Source of the DNA: Streptomyces sp. ISL-96
GTDB taxonomy: Bacteria; Actinomycetota; Actinomycetes; Streptomycetales; Streptomycetaceae
Direction: 5' to 3'
NCBI RefSeq assembly: GCF_018614035.1
Contig: NZ_JAGGPA010000005.1
Coordinates: 124,001-188,000, forward strand
DNA: 64,000 nt
Shown: one piece after another, positions 43,406-53,186 of the stretch
Numbering within the stretch: position 1 is the stretch's first letter
Layout of the letters: every line of letters begins with the position of its first letter
Translations under genes and position numbers: made by a program
Notes under the pieces: generated by a model
What the model was told of the DNA's origin: nothing
What the model saw: the letters and a program-made list of their open reading frames with translations, nothing else
Databases searched by the model: none

Positions 43406-44239
43406 TCACAGCGGGAAGGGGCGGGGTGGGGAAAGGCGCCGCAGGCAACCCCGCTCCGCGCCGGCGACCGCCGCCCTGGCTTCGGCGGCCAAGGAGCGCC
43501 GGTCCGTCAGCGGAAGCAGCGGGTGAGAGGTGATCCGTACGGTCAGGGCAGACGCGCCCGCCACCCGCCGCAGCGAGGTGACGAAGCCCTCGTCGCCGAG
43601 GAACGCCGCCACCGTGCTGGGCGCGCCCAGTTGCTCGTACGCGATCGTCACCGGCCGGACCGCCGCCCCCGCGTCCACCGCCGCCTGGAACGCCGCCCGC
43701 CGGAACCGGCCGCCCGGTGCGTCGCACCACGTGGTGGCCTGGGGGAATACCAGCACGGACTCCCCCGAGCGCAGCGCCGACGCCAAGTCGGCCATGGCCG
43801 AGGGCAGTTCGCGCAGGCCATCGCGGTCGATGAAGCGCGTGCCCACCCGCCGCGCCAGGGTGCCGACGACCGGCCACCGGCCGATCTCCCGCTTGGCGAG
43901 GAGGGTCACGGGCTCCACGGCGAGTACGGCGACGACGTCGAGCCAGGAGATGTGGTTGGCCACGATCAGGGTGCCCGTACCGCTGCCGGGCACGGTCAGC
44001 GGTACCGGGCTCGCCGCCAGCCCTATGCCCAGAGCGGCCAGGATGCTTCTGGCCTGGCCCCGCAGCAGGTCCGGTTCGGCGAGCCGCTCGCCCCTCGATA
44101 CGCCCCGGGCGATCGTGTACGCGAGCGCGGCGCAGCGGCGTACCGACTCCGCCACCGGCACCCGGGGAGCCGCATGGGCGGCGCAGTGCGGAGTGCAGCC
44201 CGCGTCCACGGCCCAGGGGCTGACGCCCCCCGGGTTCAC
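43406..44239 (-). CDS. PlsC-family 1-acyl-glycerol-3-phosphate-type acyltransferase (OlsA-like)
   Basis: 277 aa. Acyltransferase motif NHxxxxD is present as NHISWLDVVAVL (about residues 94-99); the second motif is GTRFIDRDG and the third is VLVFPQATTWCDAPGG, where the usual FPEGTR is replaced by FPQATT. It starts with a GTG at 44237-44239 that overlaps the upstream GNAT stop. The pair GNAT N-acyltransferase then PlsC-type O-acyltransferase corresponds to OlsB-OlsA of ornithine-lipid synthesis, where OlsA acylates lyso-ornithine lipid. The altered third motif leaves activity uncertain but is seen in OlsA-like proteins as a variable position. Confidence 0.82.
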   Translation of the reverse strand: MNPGGVSPWAVDAGCTPHCAAHAAPRVPVAESVRRCAALAYTIARGVSRGERLAEPDLLRGQARSILAALGIGLAASPVPLTVPGSGTGTLIVANHISWLDVVAVLAVEPVTLLAKREIGRWPVVGTLARRVGTRFIDRDGLRELPSAMADLASALRSGESVLVFPQATTWCDAPGGRFRRAAFQAAVDAGAAVRPVTIAYEQLGAPSTVAAFLGDEGFVTSLRRVAGASALTVRITSHPLLPLTDRRSLAAEARAAVAGAERGCLRRLSPPRPFPL

Positions 44240-44991
44240 GGAGTTCCGCCCAGGAAGAAGCGGCGGTAGCGGTCCCCCAGCCGGTCCATGTCCAGCAGAA
44301 CGAAGAAGTCGGCGACGTCGAACTCGGGGTCATGCGTCGGCGCCCCGCACATCCACGCGCCGAGCCTGAAGTAGCCCCGCAGCAGCGGCGGCAGACCGGC
44401 GTAACTGGGCTGCTCCGCCGTCAGCCCGGCGGGCATCCACGGCCGGCGGGGGTGCACCCGCAGCTCGGGCGGTGACGAGTGCTTCGCCGTACCGAGCAGC
44501 CAGGCGCCGGCCGCGGCCCTGCCACCGTCCGACAGGGGTACGGAGGCGCAGCCGGCCAGGTAGCGGTGGCCGGAGAGCAGGACGTAACGGGCGAGCGCGG
44601 ACCACATCAGGTTGATCACCGCGCCCGACCGGTGGTCCGGGTGTACGCAGGAGCGGCCGGCCTCGATCATGGCCGGGCGCAGGCCGTCGAGCGCCCGCAG
44701 ATCGAATTCGCTGTCGGAGTAGGAGCGTTCGGTCCGTCCCGGCGGCAGCAGCCGGTAGGTGCCGACCACCTCGCCGGTCGTGCTGTCAGTGACGATCAGG
44801 TGGTCCACGAATTCGTCGTACGCGTCGATGTCGTGTCCGGGCAGGGGCGAGTCGAGGGTCGCGGCCATCTCCTCGCCGAAGACCCGGTACCGCAGCCGCT
44901 GCGCTGCCCGGATCTGCTCCTTGGAGTCCGCGATGGAGGTGACGTACGAACTGGTGAGGGCGGTGGCGGGGGCGGTGGTTATGGGGCGCAT
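44236..44991 (-). CDS. GNAT N-acyltransferase (OlsB-like)
   Basis: 251 aa. Landmarks are AAQRLRYRVFGEEMAATLDS, HDIDAYDEFVDHLIV, YRLLPPG and EAGRSCVHPDHRSGAVINLM, the pattern of the ornithine-acyl-ACP N-acyltransferase family. The start is the ATG at 44989-44991, where GGAG precedes by 11 bases. The downstream PlsC-like gene overlaps by four bases, giving a two-gene operon that probably makes ornithine lipids (phosphorus-free membrane lipids). The substrate, ornithine with acyl-ACP, is inferred from family and pairing. Confidence 0.82.
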   Translation of the reverse strand: MRPITTAPATALTSSYVTSIADSKEQIRAAQRLRYRVFGEEMAATLDSPLPGHDIDAYDEFVDHLIVTDSTTGEVVGTYRLLPPGRTERSYSDSEFDLRALDGLRPAMIEAGRSCVHPDHRSGAVINLMWSALARYVLLSGHRYLAGCASVPLSDGGRAAAGAWLLGTAKHSSPPELRVHPRRPWMPAGLTAEQPSYAGLPPLLRGYFRLGAWMCGAPTHDPEFDVADFFVLLDMDRLGDRYRRFFLGGTP

Positions 44992-45160
44992 GGGGCGGCG
45001 TTCTCCGTCCGGTCGGGGCCGATCGCCAAAGGAGCATGGCGGCGGCGACGGTCGGGCCGGTGACAGGGAGGGCCGGCCGCCGGATCCGTGGAATGAACAG
45101 CGGGGTTCAGGGACCGGGCGGCTTTCGCCTTCGACGCGAGGGATGAGTAATACTCTCTGT

Positions 45161-45619
45161 ATGGCTCCACGCATTACAAGCGTCCGGCGGGCGACCGCAC
45201 GGGACGCTAGGCGGCTCACCCGGCTCGTGCGGAGTTCGCGCGCCTACGAGGGCCCGTACGCCCCGATGGTCGCGGGCTACCGGGTCGGGCCGGACTACAT
45301 CGAGACGCACCGGGTCTTCGTGGCCGTCGACTCCGAAGACGACCGGGTGCTCGGGTTCTACTCTCTCGTGCTCGACCCGCCCGAGCTGGACCTGATGTTC
45401 GTCGCCGACTCCGCCCAAAGCCTCGGCATCGGCCGCCTGCTCGTCGCACACATGGTCGGCGAGGCGCGGGAGGCGGGGATCACCGGCGTGCGCGTGGTGT
45501 CGCACCCGCCCGCCGAGGGCTTCTACCTGAGCGTGGGCGCCGAGCGGACCGGAACCGAGCTCGCCAGTCCGCCCGCCGTGATGTGGGACCGCCCGGAGCT
45601 CGTTATTCCGGTTCGCTGA
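45161..45619 (+). CDS. GNAT-family N-acetyltransferase
   Basis: 152 aa. The acetyl-CoA-binding core is visible as DDRVLGFYSLVL, LDLMFVADSAQSLGIGRLL, VAHMVGEAREAGI and VVSHPPAEGFYLSVGAERTG. The start is uncertain: ATG at 45143 or 45161, neither with a well-spaced ribosome site, so leaderless expression is possible. It is divergent from the OlsBA-like operon with about 170 bp between. Target unknown. Confidence 0.8.
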   Translation: MAPRITSVRRATARDARRLTRLVRSSRAYEGPYAPMVAGYRVGPDYIETHRVFVAVDSEDDRVLGFYSLVLDPPELDLMFVADSAQSLGIGRLLVAHMVGEAREAGITGVRVVSHPPAEGFYLSVGAERTGTELASPPAVMWDRPELVIPVR

Positions 45620-45760
45620 CCCCGGTTGCGCGGCCATTGCGCGGCCATTCGGAGGACTGAGGGGACCGGACGGGAACTGAGCGGGGCGCGCAAGCGTTGG
45701 CGGATTGGGCAAAGAGATCGTCAAAGGGCGCGGCCCGCGCCGGATTGAGCAGGGATCTTC

Positions 45761-46336
45761 ATGGGTGTCAGTCTCTCCAAGGGCGGCAACGTCTCGCTCT
45801 CCAAGGAGGCCCCCGGCCTGACCGCTGTCACGGTGGGCCTGGGCTGGGACGTACGCAGCACGACCGGGACCGACTTCGACCTCGATGCCAGCGCCCTGCT
45901 GGTCGATGTCAACAACAAGGTCGTGTCGGACCAGCACTTCGTCTTCTTCAACAACCTCAAGAGCCCCGACGGCTCGGTGGAGCACACCGGTGACAACCTC
46001 ACCGGTGAGGGCGAGGGCGACGACGAGCAGATCAAGGTGGGCCTGTCGACGGTGCCCGCCGAGGTCGACAAGGTCGTCTTCCCGGTGTCGATCCACGAGG
46101 GCGAGAGCCGCGGCCAGAGCTTCGGCCAGGTGCGCAACGCCTTCATCCGGGTCATCAACCAGGCGGACAACAAGGAGCTCGCGCGTTACGACCTCTCCGA
46201 GGACGCCTCGACCGAGACCGCCATGGTCTTCGGCGAGCTCTACCGCAACGGCGCGGAGTGGAAGTTCCGTGCCGTCGGCCAGGGGTACGCCTCGGGCCTG
46301 CGCGGCATCGCGACGGACTTCGGCGTCAACATCTGA
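45761..46336 (+). CDS. TerD-family stress protein
   Basis: 191 aa, cytoplasmic. Full-length match to Ter[61 protein letters not shown] and [15 protein letters not shown], including the acidic residues ([13 protein letters not shown]) that bind two calcium ions in characterised members. In Streptomyces such proteins occur as several paralogues linked to calcium signalling and tellurite or stress resistance. Single gene here without other ter genes. Confidence 0.94.
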   Translation: MGVSLSKGGNVSLSKEAPGLTAVTVGLGWDVRSTTGTDFDLDASALLVDVNNKVVSDQHFVFFNNLKSPDGSVEHTGDNLTGEGEGDDEQIKVGLSTVPAEVDKVVFPVSIHEGESRGQSFGQVRNAFIRVINQADNKELARYDLSEDASTETAMVFGELYRNGAEWKFRAVGQGYASGLRGIATDFGVNI

Positions 46337-46348
46337 TACGCCGCCGCG

Positions 46349-46384
46349 GGGCTGTCCGTGCCGGGAGACCGGTACGGACAGCCC
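46349..46384. terminator. terD terminator
   Basis: GGGCTGTCCGT (46349-46359) pairs with ACGGACAGCCC (46374-46384), an 11-bp perfect stem 13 bp after the terD stop. Confidence 0.8.
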
Positions 46385-46464
46385 GGTTGGCCGTGCGCGG
46401 CACCTTCCCACCAGTCCGACCAGTCGGTACGTTCCTGGGACCCGACTGCCGCCCGGAGGGCCCC

Positions 46465-47649
46465 ATGAGCCAGCCCACGCCCCAGCCCGTGCCCGTACCG
46501 GAGATCCACGGCCACTGCGACGACCGGTTCGCCGCCGTGCGCACCGCGTTCGAGGAGAACTTCCGGGAGCGCGGGGAACTGGGCGCGGCCGTGACCGTGC
46601 TGGTCGACGGGGAGACCGTGGTCGACCTGTGGGGCGGCTGGGCCGACGCCGCGCGCAGCCGGCCGTGGGAGCGGGACACCCTGGTCAACGTGTGGTCGAC
46701 GACCAAGGGCCCGACGGCGCTGTGCGCCCATCTGCTGTCCGACCGCGGGCTGCTCGACCTCGACGCCCCGGTCGCCTCGTACTGGCCGGAGTTCGCAGCC
46801 GCCGGCAAGGAAGCCATTCCCGTACGCCATCTCCTGTCGCACCGCGCGGGGCTGGCCGGGCTGCGTGAGCCGCACACCTTCGCCGAGCTGTACGACTGGG
46901 AGCTGACCTGCGCGCGGCTGGCGGCGACTGAGCCCTGGTGGGAGCCGGGCACCCAGTCCGGCTATCACGCGATCACGTACGGCTTCCTGGTCGGTGAGGT
47001 CGTCCGGCGCGTTACGGGCCTGCTTCCGGGGGAGTTCCTGCACCGGGAGGTCACCGGGCCGCTCGGCATCGACTTCACGATAGGGCTGCCGGAGAAGGAA
47101 GCCGGGCGGGCCGCCGAGCTGGTGCACCCCCGGGCCGAGCCCACCAGCGAGCAGGCGGCGCTGTTCGCCGCCCTGCAGCCGGTCGCCCTCGCGGCCCTGC
47201 TCAACCCTGGCCCTGGAGCGGCCCAGGCCAACACCCCCGAGTGGCGGGCCGCCGAGATCCCCGCGGCCAACGGCCACGGCACGGCCCGCGCGGTGGCCGC
47301 CCTGTACGAGATCTTCGCCCGCCGCGGCCGCTCCGGCGAGACCCGCGTGCTCTCCCCCGAGGCCGCCGAGCGGGCCCGCGAGGGGCAGGGCAGCTGCCGG
47401 GATCTGGTGCTCGGCGCGGGCTTCGGCCACGACACGGAGATCGGGCTCGGCCTGTGGCTGAGTGGCCCGCGCGGCTCGTACGGCCCCAACCCACGGGCCT
47501 TCGGCCACGACGGCTTCGGCGGCTCCTGCGGCCTCGCCGACCCCGAGGCGGGCATCAGCATGGGGTACGTCATGAACCGCATGGGACCGGACATCGCCGA
47601 CGACCCACGAAAGATGGCACTGGTGGAAGCCGTTTACAGCACGCGCTGA
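46465..47649 (+). CDS. Class C beta-lactamase-fold serine hydrolase/esterase
   Basis: 394 aa, no signal peptide, so cytoplasmic. Nucleophile motif SxxK is present as WSTTKGPTA (Ser and Lys around residues 76-79), followed by the tyrosine-motif region SGYHAITYGFLVGEV and a C-terminal GHDGFGGSCGLADPE that corresponds to the HxG/KTG position. This matches EstB-type esterases and beta-lactamase-related proteins rather than true beta-lactamases. The ATG at 46465 has GGAGGG four bases upstream. Substrate unknown. Confidence 0.87.
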   Translation: MSQPTPQPVPVPEIHGHCDDRFAAVRTAFEENFRERGELGAAVTVLVDGETVVDLWGGWADAARSRPWERDTLVNVWSTTKGPTALCAHLLSDRGLLDLDAPVASYWPEFAAAGKEAIPVRHLLSHRAGLAGLREPHTFAELYDWELTCARLAATEPWWEPGTQSGYHAITYGFLVGEVVRRVTGLLPGEFLHREVTGPLGIDFTIGLPEKEAGRAAELVHPRAEPTSEQAALFAALQPVALAALLNPGPGAAQANTPEWRAAEIPAANGHGTARAVAALYEIFARRGRSGETRVLSPEAAERAREGQGSCRDLVLGAGFGHDTEIGLGLWLSGPRGSYGPNPRAFGHDGFGGSCGLADPEAGISMGYVMNRMGPDIADDPRKMALVEAVYSTR

Positions 47650-47669
47650 CAGCGTGGCGAAGCCGTCAC

Positions 47670-49160
47670 TCAGTGGCCGCCGCCGAGTTCGCCGCTCAAC
47701 GTGCCGTGCATCTTGGCGCTGTAGAGGTTCAGGCCGACGATCTCGACCGTCTTGCCCCGGTGTTCGTACTTCGTCGTGATCGCGTCCAGCGCGGCGACCG
47801 ACGACGCGTCCCAGACGTGCGCAACCGTCAGGTCGATGACCACCCGCTCCGGTCCGCCCTTCGCGTAGTCGAACTGCTCGACCAGCTCGTTGGACGACGC
47901 GAAGAACAGCTCGCCGGTGACCGTGTAGACGATCCGGCCGCCGTCCTCGTCGGTGACAGCGGTGACATCGACCAGGTGCGCGACGCGCTTGGCGAAGATG
48001 ACCATGGCCGTGATGGAACCGACGACCACACCGATGGCCAGGTTGTGCGTCGCCACCACGCACAGCACGGTGACGGCCATGACGGTGGTCTCGCCCAGCG
48101 GCATCCGCTTGAGCGTCTTCGGCGCGATGGAGTGCCAGTCGAACGTGGCCACCGAGACCAGGATCATCACCGCGACCAGTGCCGCCATCGGGATGTCCGA
48201 GACGACGGGCCCGAAGACGATGCACAGCACCATCAGGAAAACGCCCGCGAGGAACGTCGAGAGGCGGGTGCGCGCACCCGAGGCCTTGACGTTGATCATG
48301 GTCTGGCCGATCATCGCGCAGCCGCCCATGCCGCCGAAGAACCCGGTGACGATGTTGGCGATGCCCTGGCCGATGGACTCACGGGTCTTGCTGGAGTGCG
48401 TATCAGTGATGTCGTCGACCAGCTTGGCCGTCATCAGCGACTCCATCAGGCCCACCAGCGCCATCGCCAGCGCGTACGGCGCGATGATCTTCAGCGTCTC
48501 GAATGTGAACGGCACGTCCGGCAGGCCCGGGACCGGCAGGGACGACGGCAGGTCGCCCTTGTCCCCCACATTCGGTACGGCGATGCCCGCGGCCAGCGTG
48601 ACCGTCGTAAGGATGACGATGGAGACCAGCGGCGCCGGAACCGCCCTGGTGATCCGGGGGAAGAGCACCATGAGCGCCAGCCCGGCAGCGACCAGCGGAT
48701 ACACCATCCACGGAACGTCGGTGAGCTCCGGCACCTGGGCCATGAAGATCAGGATCGCGAGCGAGTTGACGAATCCGACCATCACCGAGCGCGGCACGAA
48801 CCGCATCAGTTTCGCAACGCCCAGCGCACCGAGAACGATCTGGAAGACGCCCGCGAGAATGACGCAGGCGATCAGATACCCGAGGCCGTATTCACGGTTG
48901 AGCGGGGCGATGACCAGGGCCACCGCTCCCGTCGCCGCCGAGATCATCGCCGGCCGGCCGCCGACGAACGCGATGGTGACGGCCATGGTGAACGAGGCGA
49001 AGAGACCGATGCTCGGGTCGACACCGGCGATGATCGAGAACGAGATCGCCTCGGGGATCAGCGCGAGCGCGACCACCAGCCCGGCCAGGAACTCGGTACG
49101 GAAGACCTTGGGGGAGAGCCAGACGGGGCGGACCGGGCGGGGCAGGGCGAAGGAGGGCAA
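47670..49160 (-). CDS. SulP-family inorganic anion transporter with STAS domain
   Basis: About 496 aa. Membrane core with the SulP signature stretch LVVALALIPEAISFSIIAGV, FASFTMAVTIAFVGGRPAMI and GGCAMIGQTMINVKASGARTR, with about 11-12 membrane segments. A C-terminal STAS domain (VVIDLTVAHVWDASSVAALD) ends the protein. The start is uncertain because no ATG/GTG is well placed; a TTG at 49158-49160 directly before the first conserved segment is used. Likely substrate sulfate, bicarbonate or another anion. It is divergent from a MerR gene and the shared palindrome at 49221-49244 suggests control by it. Confidence 0.87.
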   Translation of the reverse strand: MPSFALPRPVRPVWLSPKVFRTEFLAGLVVALALIPEAISFSIIAGVDPSIGLFASFTMAVTIAFVGGRPAMISAATGAVALVIAPLNREYGLGYLIACVILAGVFQIVLGALGVAKLMRFVPRSVMVGFVNSLAILIFMAQVPELTDVPWMVYPLVAAGLALMVLFPRITRAVPAPLVSIVILTTVTLAAGIAVPNVGDKGDLPSSLPVPGLPDVPFTFETLKIIAPYALAMALVGLMESLMTAKLVDDITDTHSSKTRESIGQGIANIVTGFFGGMGGCAMIGQTMINVKASGARTRLSTFLAGVFLMVLCIVFGPVVSDIPMAALVAVMILVSVATFDWHSIAPKTLKRMPLGETTVMAVTVLCVVATHNLAIGVVVGSITAMVIFAKRVAHLVDVTAVTDEDGGRIVYTVTGELFFASSNELVEQFDYAKGGPERVVIDLTVAHVWDASSVAALDAITTKYEHRGKTVEIVGLNLYSAKMHGTLSGELGGGH

Positions 49161-49220
49161 GAGAATAGAGCCTGTCGTGCGCAGGGGGAACCGGGACCGG
49201 CATTCACCGGCGCGGAGCAA

Positions 49221-49244
49221 CTCTACCCTGACGTTAGGGTAGAG
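49221..49244. promoter_or_regulatory. MerR-type palindromic operator
   Basis: CTCTACCCT (49221-49229) and AGGGTAGAG (49236-49244) are perfect 9-bp arms around GACGTT. This is the size and shape of a MerR-family operator lying between -35 and -10, and it sits between the divergent sulP-type and merR-type genes. Confidence 0.75.
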
Positions 49245-49299
49245 ATCGCGACGAGCGTACGACGACAGGCGTACGACGACGGACGAGAGGCCACCGGGC

Positions 49300-49710
49300 G
49301 TGGACAGCAAGCACATGCAGATCGGCGAGGTCGCGGCCAGGACCGAGCTGTCCCTGCGGACCATCCGGCACTACGAGGAGACCGGCCTGGTCACCCCGTC
49401 CGCCCGCTCCCAGGGCGGCTTCCGCCTCTACACCGAGGCCGACGTCGCGCGCCTGATGGTCGTACGCCGCATGAAGCCGCTCGGATTCACGCTGGACCAG
49501 ATGCGGGACCTGCTGGACGCCACCGACCGGCTCGACGCGCCCGAGCCGCCGGCGGACGACGAGCGGGAGGCGCTGCTGGAGCGCGTACGGGGCTTCGAGC
49601 GGGCGGCCGCCGAGCGCGTGAGCGATCTGCGGACCCAGCTGGAACGAGCCGAGGAATTCGCCCGCACCCTGCACGAGCGCACGCCGTCGTCGCGGATGTT
49701 GCCGAAGTAA
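49300..49710 (+). CDS. MerR-family transcriptional regulator
   Basis: 136 aa. N-terminal winged helix with MQIGEVAARTELSLRTIRHY EETGLV context (residues 6-30) and FRLYTEADVARLMVVRRMKP, then a dimerising coiled coil (ERVRGFERAAAERVSDLRTQ). The C-terminal effector part is very short and has no cysteines, so it is not a metal sensor. The GTG at 49300 has GAGAGG nine bases upstream. The shared palindrome upstream suggests autoregulation together with control of the divergent anion transporter. Confidence 0.88.
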   Translation: MDSKHMQIGEVAARTELSLRTIRHYEETGLVTPSARSQGGFRLYTEADVARLMVVRRMKPLGFTLDQMRDLLDATDRLDAPEPPADDEREALLERVRGFERAAAERVSDLRTQLERAEEFARTLHERTPSSRMLPK

Positions 49711-51819
<2,109 letters not shown>

Positions 51820-51845
51820 CGGGGAGCCCTGCCTAGGATGCGCTC

Positions 51846-52427
51846 ATGTCCCTCCCGTACGCGATCCTCACCGCCCTGCTCGAAAAGCCGTCGTCCGGGC
51901 TGGAGCTGACCCGCAGGTTCGACAAGTCCATCGGCTACTTCTGGTCCGCCACGCACCAGCAGATATACCGCGAGCTGGCCAAGCTGGAGCAGTCCGGCGC
52001 GATCCGGGCCCTGCCCCAGCCGCAGCAGCCGACGCGCGGGCAGAAGAAGGAGTACGAGGTCCTGCCGGCCGGGCGCGACGAACTGGCCGCGTGGGTGGGG
52101 AAGATAGAGGATCCCAAGCCGATCCGCGACGCACTCCTGCTGCGCCTGCGCGCGGCGGGTGTCGTGGGCACGCAGGGCCTGGAGGCGGAGGTACGCCGCC
52201 ATCTGGCAATCCACCGCGCACAGTTGGCGGAGTACCGCGCGATCGAGGAACGCGACTTCGGCGCGGGCAAGGACAGTCGGAGTGACCGGCTGCGGCATCT
52301 GGTCCTGCGCGCGGGGATCGACCTGGAGAGCTTCTGGGTCGGCTGGCTGGAGGCGGCGCAGGCTGAGCTCGACGACCTCGAAGAAACGGCTGCGGATGCG
52401 CGTACGGGCCCGGAATCCACGCCCTGA
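51846..52427 (+). CDS. PadR-family transcriptional regulator
   Basis: 193 aa. N-terminal winged helix: SLPYAILTALLEKPSSGLEL, TRRFDKSIGYFWSATHQQIY, RELAKLEQSGAI (PadR signature), then a C-terminal helical dimerisation domain (VRRHLAIHRAQLAEYRAIEE). The ATG at 51846 follows the fadH stop by 26 bp on the same strand, so both are probably one transcript. A strong terminator begins within the last codons. Likely represses the upstream gene, possibly through the TGCAAC/GTTGCA palindrome. Confidence 0.9.
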   Translation: MSLPYAILTALLEKPSSGLELTRRFDKSIGYFWSATHQQIYRELAKLEQSGAIRALPQPQQPTRGQKKEYEVLPAGRDELAAWVGKIEDPKPIRDALLLRLRAAGVVGTQGLEAEVRRHLAIHRAQLAEYRAIEERDFGAGKDSRSDRLRHLVLRAGIDLESFWVGWLEAAQAELDDLEETAADARTGPESTP

Positions 52428-52448
52428 GCGGGGAGATTCCGGGCCCGT
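52404..52448. terminator. Bidirectional terminator overlapping the padR stop
   Basis: ACGGGCCCGGAATC (52404-52417) pairs with GATTCCGGGCCCGT (52435-52448), a 14-bp perfect stem with the padR stop codon in the loop. It serves the convergent EF-hand gene on the minus strand as well. Confidence 0.85.
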
Positions 52449-52462
52449 GCCGTACGCGGCGG

Positions 52463-52678
52463 TCAGCCCTTGTTCTGGGCCGCCCAGAACTCGTCGAAGG
52501 TGAGCTTGCCGTCACCGTTGCCGTCGTGGGAGTTGATCACGGCCTGGGCCACCGTCTCGGTGACGTAGGGGTCACCGAGCTGCGCCATGACGCTCTTGTA
52601 CTCGACCGCCGAGATCGCCCCGTCCCCGTTGAGGTCGTACCGCTCGAAAGCCTTGCGCGCCGACTCGATGTCCGCCAT
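52463..52678 (-). CDS. Small EF-hand calcium-binding protein
   Basis: 71 aa with two EF-hand loops: DLNGDGAISAVE (about residues 15-26) and DGNGDGKLTFDE (about 52-63), each with Asp/Asn/Asp at 1, 3, 5 and Glu at 12. It matches the Streptomyces CabB-type small calcium-binding proteins, thought to buffer or sense calcium during development. The ATG at 52676-52678 has AAGGGG upstream at 11 bases; a GTG four codons earlier is possible. It ends against the padR terminator. Confidence 0.9.
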   Translation of the reverse strand: MADIESARKAFERYDLNGDGAISAVEYKSVMAQLGDPYVTETVAQAVINSHDGNGDGKLTFDEFWAAQNKG

Positions 52679-52960
52679 GGATGGACCCACCCCTTCTGGT
52701 GCTGATCAGAACCCGCACAGATTATCGGGCCGGTCACGGGCCCTGCCGGGCACCCGGGTTCGGTGGTGGCGCGCTGAAGTATTTCTCCGTAAAACTCTCC
52801 GCGCGGGACAGTGGGGTTTTCGCCCCAAAGTGCTGAGTTCCGGCCAATACCCGGGGCCGCTTCGTAACTCTCCGCCGACGGGCGATAACTTCATGGCGTC
52901 GTCGCCACACCAGGAGCACAGGGCTCCCCGGGACTAGCGGCGCCAAGGGCGTTTCCATCA

Positions 52961-53186
52961 GTGGCCATTACGACTGACGCATTCACGATCCAGCCCTACA
53001 CCCCCCAACGCCGCACCATCTGCTCCGGGGGCGACCACGCCCCGATAGCCACGGACGACGAATTCCGCGAGAGCTGCGACGCGATGGTGGAGCACTTCCG
53101 TGACGGCCCGTCAGCGCTTTGCCTGTGCCGTCGTAAAACCCGATGCCTACGGAAGGACTGCGGACGATGACCGACAAGCTGCTTGA
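52961..53186 (+). pseudogene. Degenerate cyclodipeptide synthase remnant
   Basis: The frame from GTG 52961 reads AFTIQPYTPQRRTICSGGDH, the characteristic N-terminus of tRNA-dependent cyclodipeptide synthases (FTxxPYTxxCRxIxxxGDHAxIGxSPxNxYF). It then jumps, at the point where GISPFNSYF should follow, to ATDDEFRESCDAMVEHFRDG, like a late CDPS helix. The next frame gives RFACAVVKPDAYGRTADD, like a CDPS C-terminus, ending in a TGA at 53184-53186 that overlaps the P450 start. Roughly 130 or more residues, including the catalytic Ser and Tyr regions, are missing. The gene cannot make an active enzyme as read. Confidence 0.6.
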
